A DNA stretch of 64,000 nucleotides from Turneriella sp942492915 (GCA_942492915.1 OW818662.1:2542001-2606000); one strand, 5' to 3'. Positions 8,147-17,173 are shown, counted from the first letter of the stretch. Translations and numbers: made by a program. Notes: generated by a model not told the origin, from the letters alone.

Positions 8147-9844
8147 ATGAACATAAATCAAAATGTTTATATGGCAGATGACAAAAAAATAATTTTTTCA
8201 ATGGTTGGGGTCAGCAAAGTCTACCCTCCGCATAAGCAGGTATTGAAAGACATTTACCTGTCGTTCTACTACGGCGCGAAGATCGGTATTATCGGCCTCA
8301 ATGGTTCTGGTAAATCGTCGTTACTAAAGATTATCGCAGGGGTATTGAAACCCGACAAGGGCGAGGTGGTATTTTCTCCCGGCTATTCGGTCGGGTACCT
8401 CGAACAGGAACCCCAGCTTGACGAAGCCAAGACCGTTCGCCAAATCGTTGAAGAAGGCGCGGGCGAAGTCGTCGCTCTGCTGAAAGAATACGAAGCAGTC
8501 AGCGAAAGCCTCGGCACCGACCTTTCTGACGACGACATGGAAAAGGCAATCGAGCGCCAGGGCGAACTCGGCGAACTGATCGAAAAGGCAGACGGCTGGG
8601 AACTCGACAACATGCTCAAACGCGCGATGGATGCGCTGAACTGCCCTGAAGAAACTGCAATCATCAAAAACCTTTCTGGAGGCGAAAAACGCCGTGTGGC
8701 TCTCTGCAGATTACTGCTGCAAAAACCCAAGGTGCTGCTGCTCGACGAACCCACCAACCATCTCGATGCCGAATCGGTACAATGGCTCGAGCAACACCTG
8801 CAGGAATACGAAGGTACTGTCATTGCGATTACCCACGACCGTTACTTTCTCGACAACATAGCTGGTTGGATTCTCGAACTCGACCGCGGCGAGGGTATTC
8901 CCTGGAAAGGAAACTACTCTTCGTGGCTCGAGCAAAAATCAAACAGACTTGCGAATGAAGAAAAATCAGAATCAAAGCGCCGCAAGACACTTGAACGCGA
9001 ACTCGAGTGGGTGCGCATGGGCGCCAAGGGCCGTCAGGCCAAATCGAAGGCGCGTCTCGGTGCCTATGAAAAACTGCTGAGCGAAGACGCAAAAGAGAAA
9101 GAAAGCAAACTCGAAATCTATATTCCCGACGGCCCCCGCCTCGGCGACAAGGTAATTATCGCCGAAGGCGTGAGCAAGGGTTACGGCGACCGCGTGCTCT
9201 ATGAAAACCTGAACTTTGAATTACCGCCAAACGGCATTGTCGGAGTCATTGGCCCGAACGGCGCCGGTAAAACGACGCTGTTTCGAATGATCATGAATCT
9301 CGAAAAACCCGACACGGGAAAATTCACCGTAGGGGATACGGTCAAAATTTCATACGTCGACCAACAGCATTCGGATATTGATCCCAATAAGTCGGTTTTT
9401 GACGTAATTTCGGGTGGCGCTCCCGAGGTCAAGGTTGGCAAACTTTCTGTAAACGCACGCGCGTACATGGCGCGGTTCAATTTCAGCGGCGCCGATCAGG
9501 AAAAAAAATGCGGAGTGCTTTCAGGCGGTGAGCGCAACAGACTGCACATGGCGCTTGCGCTCAAAGAAGGCGGCAATGTTCTGCTGCTCGACGAACCCAC
9601 GAACGATATCGATGTTAACACCGTACGCGCGCTCGAAGAAGGGCTCGAGAGTTTTGCCGGCTGCGCTGTGGTGATCTCGCACGACCGGTGGTTTCTCGAC
9701 AGGGTCGCGACGCACATTCTCGCGTTCGAAGGTGACGCGCAGGTACGCTTTTTTGAAGGTGGCTTTTCTGAATACGAAGAAGACCGCAAGAAGCGGCAGG
9801 GCGACCAGCCGCGCCGCTTCAAGTACAAGAAGTTGGTGAAATAA
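8147..9844 (+). CDS. ettA: Energy-dependent translational throttle protein EttA (ABC-F)
   Basis: A 565-residue ABC-F ATPase that binds the ribosomal E site and gates early elongation according to ATP/ADP. It has two ABC domains, with P-loops GLNGSGKSS (about 47-55) and GPNGAGKTT, signatures LSGGEKRR and LSGGERNR, and Walker B LLLDEPTN twice. The VYPPHKQVLKDI start and the full length match EttA rather than Uup or YbiT. There are no membrane spans. Two starts are possible: the ATG at 8147 or the in-frame ATG at 8171 (MADDKK). The only AGGAG nearby (8113-8117) is too far from either. It follows the S2P-like gene by 31 bases. Confidence 0.95.
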   Translation: MNINQNVYMADDKKIIFSMVGVSKVYPPHKQVLKDIYLSFYYGAKIGIIGLNGSGKSSLLKIIAGVLKPDKGEVVFSPGYSVGYLEQEPQLDEAKTVRQIVEEGAGEVVALLKEYEAVSESLGTDLSDDDMEKAIERQGELGELIEKADGWELDNMLKRAMDALNCPEETAIIKNLSGGEKRRVALCRLLLQKPKVLLLDEPTNHLDAESVQWLEQHLQEYEGTVIAITHDRYFLDNIAGWILELDRGEGIPWKGNYSSWLEQKSNRLANEEKSESKRRKTLERELEWVRMGAKGRQAKSKARLGAYEKLLSEDAKEKESKLEIYIPDGPRLGDKVIIAEGVSKGYGDRVLYENLNFELPPNGIVGVIGPNGAGKTTLFRMIMNLEKPDTGKFTVGDTVKISYVDQQHSDIDPNKSVFDVISGGAPEVKVGKLSVNARAYMARFNFSGADQEKKCGVLSGGERNRLHMALALKEGGNVLLLDEPTNDIDVNTVRALEEGLESFAGCAVVISHDRWFLDRVATHILAFEGDAQVRFFEGGFSEYEEDRKKRQGDQPRRFKYKKLVK

Positions 9845-9865
9845 ACCAGCGCGAATATCAGCATT

Positions 9866-9900
9866 GTCTAACAGGCTGCTTTTTCAGGGATCTGTTAGAC
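9866..9900. terminator. Inverted repeat between convergent genes, possible bidirectional terminator
   Basis: Nine-base perfect arms (GTCTAACAG and its complement) separated by 18 bases that include a T run. It lies between the ends of ettA and the minus-strand regulator, and overlaps the regulator's stop codon. Confidence 0.45.
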
Positions 9901-10635
9901 ACCGCCGTATTGCCTGTGTTCGAGCGCGTCGTCTTCAGTAATAAAGAGTTCAGACTCAAAATCGTTCATGACATTGATGAGCGGGCCATAACTGCGTCCC
10001 GCAACTACCAGCGGGTGTTTGGGCAGAAAAATCTGTATCAGCTTCTGAAACGTAGTGATTTGATCGGCGGTGAGCCCGGGCAGCGCCGAAAGATTCAGCA
10101 GAATTTGCTCGCTTTTGGTGAGAGATTTCAGTGAAGGCGTGTACAATTGCCCTAGCTTGCCAATCGCTTCGCCGTTGAACGCTCCCCCGAAGGTGAATTT
10201 GAGAATACCCGGAATGCGCTCCATCACCACCTTTGCTGAGGTACCGCGCTCACCTGTTTCTTTTTTGAACTGCAGCATACGCTTCAGGTTCGCCATTTTC
10301 TGACCGAAATGCGGCAACTGAAAAGGTTTGCCAATATAATCGCTGATGCCATATTTCATACACTGCAAGAGCGTGTCTTTAGTCTTATCGGCAGTAAACA
10401 CCATAACGGGCAGATCGCGGGTCATCTGGTTATCGCGAATGGCACGTAAAATCTGCACACCACTCTTCCCGGGCAGGGACATATCGAGCAGTACCGCGTC
10501 GAAAAAATGGCTACGTATCAATTCGAGCCCCGCTTCACCCGTATCACAATAGGTACCGTCGATACCAATATTCTTAAAAATCGCCGCCAGAATTTCGTGC
10601 TGAATAGTGTCGTCGTCGATTACGAGAATTTTCAT
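9895..10635 (-). CDS. Response regulator with STAS-like C-terminal domain
   Basis: 246 residues. Residues 1-125 form a CheY-like receiver: acidic pocket VIDDD, phospho-acceptor Asp51 in LLDMSLPG, the conserved Thr in VFTAD and Lys in GKPF. The C-terminal half (about 130-245) is not a DNA-binding or catalytic domain. Its pattern (glycine-containing strand, QILLNLSALPGLTADQI, LVVAGRSYGPL, ELFITEDDALEH) reads like a STAS fold, but without the usual Asp-Ser phospho-site. It is transcribed divergently from a 7TM-SpoIIE phosphatase whose start is 111 bases away, so the two may belong to one pathway. I start at ATG 10635; a TTG six codons upstream is possible. The receiver is certain; the STAS call is by pattern. 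Confidence 0.8.
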   Translation of the reverse strand: MKILVIDDDTIQHEILAAIFKNIGIDGTYCDTGEAGLELIRSHFFDAVLLDMSLPGKSGVQILRAIRDNQMTRDLPVMVFTADKTKDTLLQCMKYGISDYIGKPFQLPHFGQKMANLKRMLQFKKETGERGTSAKVVMERIPGILKFTFGGAFNGEAIGKLGQLYTPSLKSLTKSEQILLNLSALPGLTADQITTFQKLIQIFLPKHPLVVAGRSYGPLINVMNDFESELFITEDDALEHRQYGGV

Positions 10636-10746
10636 GGGCGGCCGATCTGCCAACTCTGGCCGGGCTTCAAGACGAACCGTAAACCAGCATTTGCTTCACA
10701 GCAGAAAATCTTCTACCCATTGCGGGCCGGTCTTGTAGCTTGCCGC

Positions 10747-13317
10747 ATGCTGAGAGGATATCTTCTTTTTCTGGTTTTCATCGCTTCGGGGGGCTCACTC
10801 TACCCGGCGAAAAACCTGATACGCGAAGATATGTTTGTACGGCAGGGTTTTGACAAGGCGTGGCTCAAATCATGGCCTGAGCGCACAAGAAAATCCGCAG
10901 ACTGGCACCATGTTCCTTCAGCGGCGGGCGACAACCGGCCGGTCAAAATCGCAACCCTGGGCGCGCCGTTTGCGCAACCGAACATCTACCGCTGGCCCTC
11001 GGACAAGATTCACGAGTACACCGCGATCACACGTTTTTTTATGCAACCCGACGAACGCAAGGCGCTTGTCAACTGGGGACTTCGCCTCGGCAGCATCGCC
11101 GACAACTGGCAAATTTTTCTGAACGGCACTGAAATTGGTTCAGCGTGGCACGTCGATGCAGCCGGTGAAACAATTCTGACGCACCGCTCAGTACGTGACA
11201 TCGTCGTTGAATTGCCCACTGCGCTTCTGGTGAGCGGCGAGAATATTCTTGCGTTTCGTCTCGCGGGCGACAAAGGTAGCGCCGAAGTTGGTTTTTATCT
11301 CGGCCAGCCATACGAAATCGACCACCTGCGCCTGCTCTTGAATCGCCGCAGTGAAGTTGTGGTGCTCATTCTTATCTGTTTATACCTCGCTATCGGACTC
11401 TACCACCTGCTGCTCTATTCGCGCCGGCGACAAGAGGCCTACAATCTCTACTTCGGTCTGTTCTGCGCTGGTCTTTTCGTCTACCTGTTCACCCGTACCG
11501 CTATCGTCTTCGATGTAGTTCAGGATTCTACGCTCATTCAGAAAGTGGAGTATATCGTATTATTCAATGTTCTGACTCCGTTTCTGATCTTTATAGACAA
11601 ACTCTTTGAAGGCCGGGCGACGCTTTTTCCCAAGATTTATGGGGCATTAGCCATCGTGCTTTCGCTGGCGGTCATACCAACAACCTCACATTTCAACACA
11701 ACCATTCTGCGCGTCTGGCAAATCAGTGCACTGTTGGGCATTCTGTACTTTCTCGCTTTTCAGATTTTCAAGTTTGTGATTCGGGAAATTCGCACCCGTT
11801 ACGCAGAATCTGGTCGACCGACGGCTTTCGCGAAGGCGCTTTCAGCTTTTAAGAACACAATGCTCTATTCACCAGCCGGCAACCTGTTAATTGGTATTCT
11901 AACGATTATCGGCACAGCCGTATTCGATATTCTTGACTCCGTAATTTTTGCGACAGGAATCGCATTTACCAAATACGGGTTTGCGCTCTTTGTCATCGGC
12001 ATCGCCGTCATGCTCGCCAACCGTTTCTTGACCGTGCATAATCAGGTTGAAGAACTGAACGCAAACCTCGAACTTAAGGTTGAAGAACGCACCCGGGAAC
12101 TTAAAGAAAGTCTTGTGCGCGTGCAAGACCTGAAAAAGCAGCAAGACGCCGATTATTTTCTCACAGCGCAGCTATTGAAACCGCTGGCTTCAAACACGGC
12201 GCACAGCGACAATATTGGTATTGAATATTTGATCCGTCAGAAGAAAACTTTTGAATTCAGAAAATGGAAATCAGAAATTGGCGGCGATATCAACATGGCA
12301 GCATCGATCATGCTGAAAGACCAGCCGTTCGTCGTGTTTGTGAACGCCGACGCGATGGGCAAATCGATGCAGGGTGCAGGTGGCGCGCTGGTTCTGGGTG
12401 CTGTTTTTCAATCGACGATCGAGCGCCTCAGGTGGACAAAAGAGCTGTCTGATGTTTTTCCCGAAATTTGGCTGCACACGACGTTTCTCGAACTGCACCG
12501 CATTTTCGAGAGCTTTGAAGGTTCGATGCTCATCTCACTCGTGATCGGTCTCATCGATGAAAAATCGGGACTTATGTACTATATCAACGCCGAACACCCC
12601 AGCATGGTACTCTATCGTGCAGGCGAAACGAGTTTTCTCGATACGGAAATTCTGCGTAAGCTCGGTACGCCTGGCATCAAAGGTATGCTTGAGATACATT
12701 GTTTTCAACTGCAACCAGGCGACATCCTTGTCATGGGCTCAGACGGGCGCGACGACGTTATTCTCGGCCATAACGCCGACGGGTCGAACATTGTTAACGA
12801 AAACGAAAATCTGTTTCTAGAACACGTGCGCGAGGCGAAAGGTGATCTCAAAGAGATCTACGCACGCGTCGCTAACATGGGCGAGCTGATGGACGATCTT
12901 TCGCTGCTTCGCATCGAATTCTCATCGAGCGCAGAGCGACCGGTTCAGATCGCCGATGCGCGGCAAATTAAGGCCCTGCGGCAACAGGCAGACGCGTGTA
13001 TCGACTCGGCTGAATTTGAAAAGGCCGTAGAGATACTTGTCCAGCTCTACGACCAGAATCCCATGGATATCGGGCTGTGTTATGAAATTGCGCAAAACCT
13101 ACGGCGCGAAAAGAAGATCAAAGCAGCGATGCAATGGGCAGAGCGCGCTGTTTTGCGCGATGGCCATAACCTGCAATATTTGTTGCTCGCAGCAGAGCTG
13201 AACATTATGGTGAGGCGGGCGCACAAAGCGCGGGGCTATCTGCGGCGTGTACTTGAACTCGAGCCTGAGCACCAGCGGGCGGCAAAACTAGAAACCATGA
13301 TTTTACAACCTTCTTAG
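10747..13317 (+). CDS. 7TMR-DISM membrane receptor with SpoIIE phosphatase and TPR
   Basis: 856 residues. A signal peptide (MLRGYLLFLVFIASGGSLYP) leads to an extracytoplasmic beta-rich domain of the DISM type (to about 200), then about seven membrane helices (about 200-430) and a coiled-coil linker (QVEELNANLELKVEERTREL). Next comes a PP2C-type SpoIIE phosphatase (about 480-720; GGDINMAASI, NADAMGKSMQG, GSDGRDD) and two or three TPR-like helical pairs at the end. Such proteins turn an external signal into dephosphorylation of a STAS-type regulator. The neighbouring divergent receiver-STAS protein is a plausible partner, though that is inference. I chose the ATG beginning the signal peptide; the frame is open further upstream but runs into the neighbour's coding region. 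Confidence 0.88.
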   Translation: MLRGYLLFLVFIASGGSLYPAKNLIREDMFVRQGFDKAWLKSWPERTRKSADWHHVPSAAGDNRPVKIATLGAPFAQPNIYRWPSDKIHEYTAITRFFMQPDERKALVNWGLRLGSIADNWQIFLNGTEIGSAWHVDAAGETILTHRSVRDIVVELPTALLVSGENILAFRLAGDKGSAEVGFYLGQPYEIDHLRLLLNRRSEVVVLILICLYLAIGLYHLLLYSRRRQEAYNLYFGLFCAGLFVYLFTRTAIVFDVVQDSTLIQKVEYIVLFNVLTPFLIFIDKLFEGRATLFPKIYGALAIVLSLAVIPTTSHFNTTILRVWQISALLGILYFLAFQIFKFVIREIRTRYAESGRPTAFAKALSAFKNTMLYSPAGNLLIGILTIIGTAVFDILDSVIFATGIAFTKYGFALFVIGIAVMLANRFLTVHNQVEELNANLELKVEERTRELKESLVRVQDLKKQQDADYFLTAQLLKPLASNTAHSDNIGIEYLIRQKKTFEFRKWKSEIGGDINMAASIMLKDQPFVVFVNADAMGKSMQGAGGALVLGAVFQSTIERLRWTKELSDVFPEIWLHTTFLELHRIFESFEGSMLISLVIGLIDEKSGLMYYINAEHPSMVLYRAGETSFLDTEILRKLGTPGIKGMLEIHCFQLQPGDILVMGSDGRDDVILGHNADGSNIVNENENLFLEHVREAKGDLKEIYARVANMGELMDDLSLLRIEFSSSAERPVQIADARQIKALRQQADACIDSAEFEKAVEILVQLYDQNPMDIGLCYEIAQNLRREKKIKAAMQWAERAVLRDGHNLQYLLLAAELNIMVRRAHKARGYLRRVLELEPEHQRAAKLETMILQPS

Positions 13318-13673
13318 ATTTCTGGTATTGGGCCCAAATCGTCGCGCGCTTCGGCATTGCCGTCGATGCGCAGAAATTTTTCTGAGCCGACGGTTACCAT
13401 TTCAACCTTGCGAAGAGGTTTGAGTTTGTTGCCCAGTATCTCGGCTGTGTAATAGATCCACCCTTCTTCGAGGTCACGCAGAATTTCAAACCGGTATTGA
13501 AAGGTGGTGGAATCTCTGCCGTTCGAAAGTTCAACCATCACAAGTTCGGGAAAGCGGTCTGAATATTGCTGGCCGACGATGTAACAGGTGCCGGCGCCGG
13601 ATTTTTTAGGTGCGTCGACATGCAACAACACAGAAAGTGCGGGTAGCAGCATAGTAGAGCGTTGGCGACGCAT
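13314..13673 (-). CDS. Small hypothetical protein
   Basis: About 119 residues from ATG 13673, or 113 from ATG 13653 (MLLPALSVLLHVDAPKK). The body is beta-rich with the pattern TCYIVGQQYSDRF, WIYYTAEILGNKLKPL and GSEKFLRIDGNAE. Its end overlaps the end of the SpoIIE gene by four bases (convergent). Upstream lies a palindrome and the 13.75-14.05 kb repeat array, so any promoter must be inside or beyond that array. The frame is open far into the array, but that part translates to repetitive Arg/Ala-rich sequence and I exclude it. A short hydrophobic N-terminus hints at export. Function not recognised. Confidence 0.6.
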   Translation of the reverse strand: MRRQRSTMLLPALSVLLHVDAPKKSGAGTCYIVGQQYSDRFPELVMVELSNGRDSTTFQYRFEILRDLEEGWIYYTAEILGNKLKPLRKVEMVTVGSEKFLRIDGNAEARDDLGPIPEI

Positions 13674-13696
13674 CGCCGCCGTAAAGGCAAATTGGT

Positions 13697-13739
13697 GCCA
13701 GACGTTACTATGGCTCTGCGAGCCACAGTAACGTCTGGC
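13697..13739. repeat. Near-perfect 43-bp palindrome
   Basis: Twenty-base arms (13697-13716 and 13720-13739) with one mismatch and a three-base loop TGC, in the gap upstream of the small minus-strand gene. It has the same architecture as the icmF palindrome but an unrelated sequence. Confidence 0.85.
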
Positions 13740-13748
13740 CTTAACCCG

Positions 13749-14045
13749 CTTTCTTGTCGCCCGCCAAAGGGCACGATGCCCGTAGGCCGGCGACGCACAC
13801 GCTTGCTTCCGCCATCCATGGCTCCGCGAGCCAGGCGACCTCGTGTCGCCATGTGTGCTTTCTTGTGGTCGGCTCCCGGACACGAGGTTCCAGAGCGGGC
13901 GACGCGCACGGAGCTCGCTGCCGCCATCCATGGCTCCGCGAGCCAGGCGACGTCGTGTCGCCATGTGCGCTTTCTTGTCGCCGGCCGAAGGCAAGGATGC
14001 CCAAGGGCCGACCACGCACAGGATGTGCTTTCTAGTGGTCGGCCT
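13749..14045. repeat. Degenerate tandem array, unit about 110 bp
   Basis: Units begin with CTTTCTTGT or a variant at 13749, 13858, 13970 and 14028, the last two being partial. The first two full units share a segment of more than 30 bases containing CCATGGCTCCGCGAGCC. Each unit holds short hairpins such as GGCTC-CGC-GAGCC and GGCGAC...GTCGCC. The stretch 13674-14068 contains this array and the palindrome at 13697 and no convincing gene. Open frames across it on both strands are repeat translations. Confidence 0.75.
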
Positions 14046-14068
14046 GTCTAAATCAGCAAATTAGACGC

Positions 14069-15175
14069 ATGTTCGATCACCGCATACACAACTTTAACGC
14101 AGGCCCGGCGGCGATACCGCTGCCCGTACTCAAGAAAGCGCAAGAAGAGTTTCTGAATTTCAAAGGCACCGGCATGTCGGTGATGGAAATGTCACACCGC
14201 TCGAAAGAGTTCGAAGCCGTGCTCGCACGCGCACTTGATGGCGTGAAGAACGTCATGGGTGTGCCCGATGACTACTCGATCATTCTGGTGCAGGGCGGCG
14301 CGAGCATGCAGTTCTCAATGGTACCGATGAACCTCGCTCTGCCGGGAAAACCCATCGATCTCATACAGACAGGCGCGTGGACGCAAAAGGCCGAAAAAGA
14401 AGCGAAAAAGCACGCGGATGTAAAAATCGCGGCAACGACCGAATCCGAAAACTTTATGCGGCTGCCTAAACCCGAAGAAATCAAACTCTCTGCTGATGCT
14501 TCTTACGTTCACATGTGCTCGAATAATACAATCTTTGGCACCGAATACCATTGGTTGCCCGACACCAAAGGTGTACCGCTCGTTGCAGACATGTCATCGA
14601 ATATCTGCTCGCGCGAACTCGACGTGAGCAAGTACGGCCTGATTTTCGCCGGCGCGCAGAAAAATCTCGGGCCCTCTGGTGTGACGCTCGTGATAGTTCG
14701 CAAAGACCTCGCCGAGCGCGCAGACAAGAAACTGCCTTCGATGCTGCAGTACCGCACGTACATCGCCGAGAACTCGCTCTATAACACACCGCCGACGTTC
14801 GGTATCTACATGCTCGCGCTCACGATGGAGCATATTCAGGAAACCGGCGGCCTCAAGGGCACCGAAGCTCGCAACGTTGCCAAGGCCAACACGCTCTACG
14901 AGGCGATCGACGGCTCAAATGGCTACTATCGCTGCCCGGTCAACAAGGCTGACCGCTCGCGCATGAACGTCAACTACCGCATCTTCAAAGGTGACAGCGC
15001 CGATGAGGAGCTCGAAAAGAAATTTGTCAAAGAAGCTGAAGCCGCCGGCCTCGCAGGTCTCAAGGGTCATCGCTCTGTCGGCGGTCTGCGCGCCTCGATC
15101 TACAATGCGGTCGGGCAAGATTCAATCAACGCGCTCGTCGCGTTCATGAATGACTTCGCGCGCAAAAACGGCTAA
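14069..15175 (+). CDS. serC: Phosphoserine aminotransferase SerC
   Basis: 368-residue PLP enzyme converting 3-phosphohydroxypyruvate and glutamate to phosphoserine in serine synthesis; it also serves pyridoxal phosphate synthesis in some bacteria. NFNAGPAAIP near the N-terminus, MEMSHRS, the GGASMQF phosphate-binding loop, and the Schiff-base Lys198 in FAGAQKNLGPSG are all present. The C-terminus has HRSVGGLRASIYNA. Length is normal for the family. It starts just after the repeat array and overlaps the start of hemH by 26 bases, implying translational coupling in a serC-hemH-fmt-MATE operon. Confidence 0.97.
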   Translation: MFDHRIHNFNAGPAAIPLPVLKKAQEEFLNFKGTGMSVMEMSHRSKEFEAVLARALDGVKNVMGVPDDYSIILVQGGASMQFSMVPMNLALPGKPIDLIQTGAWTQKAEKEAKKHADVKIAATTESENFMRLPKPEEIKLSADASYVHMCSNNTIFGTEYHWLPDTKGVPLVADMSSNICSRELDVSKYGLIFAGAQKNLGPSGVTLVIVRKDLAERADKKLPSMLQYRTYIAENSLYNTPPTFGIYMLALTMEHIQETGGLKGTEARNVAKANTLYEAIDGSNGYYRCPVNKADRSRMNVNYRIFKGDSADEELEKKFVKEAEAAGLAGLKGHRSVGGLRASIYNAVGQDSINALVAFMNDFARKNG

Positions 15176-16205
15176 GAAGGAGAACGGCGAAGCCGTTCTC
15201 CTCATCAACCTGGGTTCACCCGACTCGCCCAAGGTCGGCGACGTGCGGCGTTATCTCGGCCAGTTCTTGATGGATCGTTACGTCATCGACGTGCCCTACC
15301 CAATCCGCTGGATGATCGTGAACCTGTTTATTCTGCCCTTCAGGCCAAAACGCTCGGCCGAAGCGTACGCCAAAATCTGGCAGGCAGATGGTTCTCCGCT
15401 GCTGACCAATACGAAGCGATTTGCAGAAAAAGTGCAAAAATTCACGAAGCGCAGAGTCTACTGGGCGATGCGCTATGGCAACCCGTCCGTATTGCATGTA
15501 CTGACAACAATGCGCAATGCCGGCTACACGCGCATACTCGTGGCGCCGTTATATCCCCATCATGCGCTTTCATCGACAGTCACGGCGATTGAAGAAGCAA
15601 AACTGCACGCGGCAGATTTGAATATCGAACTGAGTTTCTTGCCGGCGTTTTATGACGAGAAGGCGCACCAGACGGCCCTCGCAAAACTGGTAAAACCTGC
15701 AGCGGCGAAGCACGACTATGTGCTCTTCAGCTACCACGGCCTGCCCGTTCGACACATCACGAAAGCAGATGCGACGGGTGCGTATTGCCTGAAGGTAGAG
15801 AACTGCTGCGAACGGCGCAATGAGAAAGATGTGCCAAACGCAGCTGAGGCGCACAAAACCTGCTACCGCCACCAGATTATTGAAACAACCAATGCAGTGG
15901 CAGCTTTGGCTGGCATCAAGAGCGACCGCTTCGGCTTCTCATTTCAATCGCGCCTTGGCCGCGCAGAATGGCTGAAGCCGATGACCTCTGATTTCATTGC
16001 CGAACTTCCTAAAAAGGGAATTCGCCGCCTCGCGGTGATTGCGCCAGCGTTCGTTGCAGACAATCTCGAGACGCTCGAAGAAGTGAACATGCAGTTGCGC
16101 GAGATCTTTCTGGCGTCAGGCGGGCAAAAGTTTACATACCTTCCCTGCCTGAACGACGACAGTGCGTGGGCGAAAGGTTTCGCGCAGATTCTGGATTCCC
16201 ACTGA
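15150..16205 (+). CDS. hemH: Ferrochelatase HemH with internal four-cysteine segment
   Basis: 351 residues; inserts ferrous iron into protoporphyrin IX, the last step of classical haem synthesis. The core begins VLLINLGSPDSP; catalytic His196 lies in FSYHGLPVRH and the acidic metal-side residues in DNLETLEEV. Between residues 213 and 238 it carries Cys213, Cys219, Cys220 and Cys238, a spacing that suggests the internal [2Fe-2S] class of bacterial ferrochelatases. The only standard start codon close to the conserved core is ATG 15150, inside serC. The first 14 residues are partly encoded by a hairpin at 15178-15202. It ends directly before the fmt ATG. Confidence 0.94.
   Translation: MTSRAKTAKKENGEAVLLINLGSPDSPKVGDVRRYLGQFLMDRYVIDVPYPIRWMIVNLFILPFRPKRSAEAYAKIWQADGSPLLTNTKRFAEKVQKFTKRRVYWAMRYGNPSVLHVLTTMRNAGYTRILVAPLYPHHALSSTVTAIEEAKLHAADLNIELSFLPAFYDEKAHQTALAKLVKPAAAKHDYVLFSYHGLPVRHITKADATGAYCLKVENCCERRNEKDVPNAAEAHKTCYRHQIIETTNAVAALAGIKSDRFGFSFQSRLGRAEWLKPMTSDFIAELPKKGIRRLAVIAPAFVADNLETLEEVNMQLREIFLASGGQKFTYLPCLNDDSAWAKGFAQILDSH
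15178..15202. repeat. Perfect hairpin at serC/hemH junction
   Basis: Eleven-base perfect arms (AGGAGAACGGC and its complement) with loop GAA, starting three bases after the serC stop. It lies inside the hemH N-terminal codons. The left arm contains AAGGAG-like sequence, so it could also hold or hide a ribosome-binding site. Confidence 0.8.
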
Positions 16206-17171
16206 ATGTCTGGCAAGACCCGAATTGTATTCTGGGGTTCGCCGGGAATCGCAGCGACCTTTCTCAGTCACCTTGTTTCTGAACATGGCGATCGTTTCAC
16301 CGTTACCGCGTGCGTCACGCAGACCGAAAAAACTGTGCAGCGCCAGGGCAAGACTGCCGTGCGTTCGGCCGTGCATGAACGGGCGATCGAGCTCGGTATT
16401 CCGGTTCTGACCCCCAAGTCAGCTAAGAAAGAGGCCGATGATATTCTGGGCGAATTGCAAGAACACGGCTTTGATCTTTTTGTTGTTCTGGCGTACGGCA
16501 AGATTTTGCCTGAAAGCATCATCGACGCGCCGCGGCTGAAATCACTGAATTTTCACGGCAGTCTGTTGCCCTTGCTGAGAGGAGCCTCACCTATAGAACA
16601 CGCCGTGCTGCAAGGTTTCACGGAAACCGGCTGGACGCTGCAGCGTATCGTGCCTGCACTCGATGCAGGCGATGTGGTTGCGCAGACGCATGTACCTATC
16701 GCACCTGCGGACACGACACTCACGTTATACCAAAAACTTACCACCGATCTCGTGCAACACGGCGCAGCGATGCTCACAGGCTATATTGACGGTGCGCTGA
16801 GACCCGTTGCACAAGACGACTCGAAAGCCACTCACTGCGGGAAAATTTCAGCAGAAGACGGTCGACTGAATTTTAGCCTACCCGCACATGAAATTCTGAA
16901 TCGCTTTCGCGCGTTCACGCCACGCCCCGGCGTCTTTGCATTTTTTCGCGGTAAGAAAGTGAAACTGGCCTTTGACCTGCCTGCCTTACCTCTGCTGACA
17001 GATAAGCCCGCTGGCAGCCTGTTTAGCCCTGCAAAAGGCCACCTGGCAGTAGTCTGCGGCGACGGTCACGCGCTCGCGATTTCTGCCGCAACTCCAGAGG
17101 GCAAGAAAGCGATGCCAGTCGCAGATTTCTTGAACGGATACCGTGTCGGCGATGGCGACAGCCTGACCTGA
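16206..17171 (+). CDS. fmt: Methionyl-tRNA formyltransferase
   Basis: 321 residues; transfers a formyl group from 10-formyl-tetrahydrofolate to initiator Met-tRNA. The catalytic segment LNFHGSLLPLLRGASPIEHA gives the Asn/His pair, and the Asp lies in ALDAGDVVAQ. The C-terminal OB-like domain contains FRAFTPRPGVFAFF. The N-terminus IVFWGSPGIAATFL matches the family. It begins immediately after the hemH stop (TGAATG), and its own stop overlaps a possible ATG of the next frame. There is no def (peptide deformylase) gene beside it, unlike in many bacteria. Confidence 0.95.
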   Translation: MSGKTRIVFWGSPGIAATFLSHLVSEHGDRFTVTACVTQTEKTVQRQGKTAVRSAVHERAIELGIPVLTPKSAKKEADDILGELQEHGFDLFVVLAYGKILPESIIDAPRLKSLNFHGSLLPLLRGASPIEHAVLQGFTETGWTLQRIVPALDAGDVVAQTHVPIAPADTTLTLYQKLTTDLVQHGAAMLTGYIDGALRPVAQDDSKATHCGKISAEDGRLNFSLPAHEILNRFRAFTPRPGVFAFFRGKKVKLAFDLPALPLLTDKPAGSLFSPAKGHLAVVCGDGHALAISAATPEGKKAMPVADFLNGYRVGDGDSLT

Positions 17172-17173
17172 TG

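Noticed and set aside
13538..14051. Several overlapping open frames across the 13.75 kb array
   Set aside because: All translate the tandem units into repetitive Arg/Ala/Gly-rich sequence; frames differ but the composition follows the repeats.
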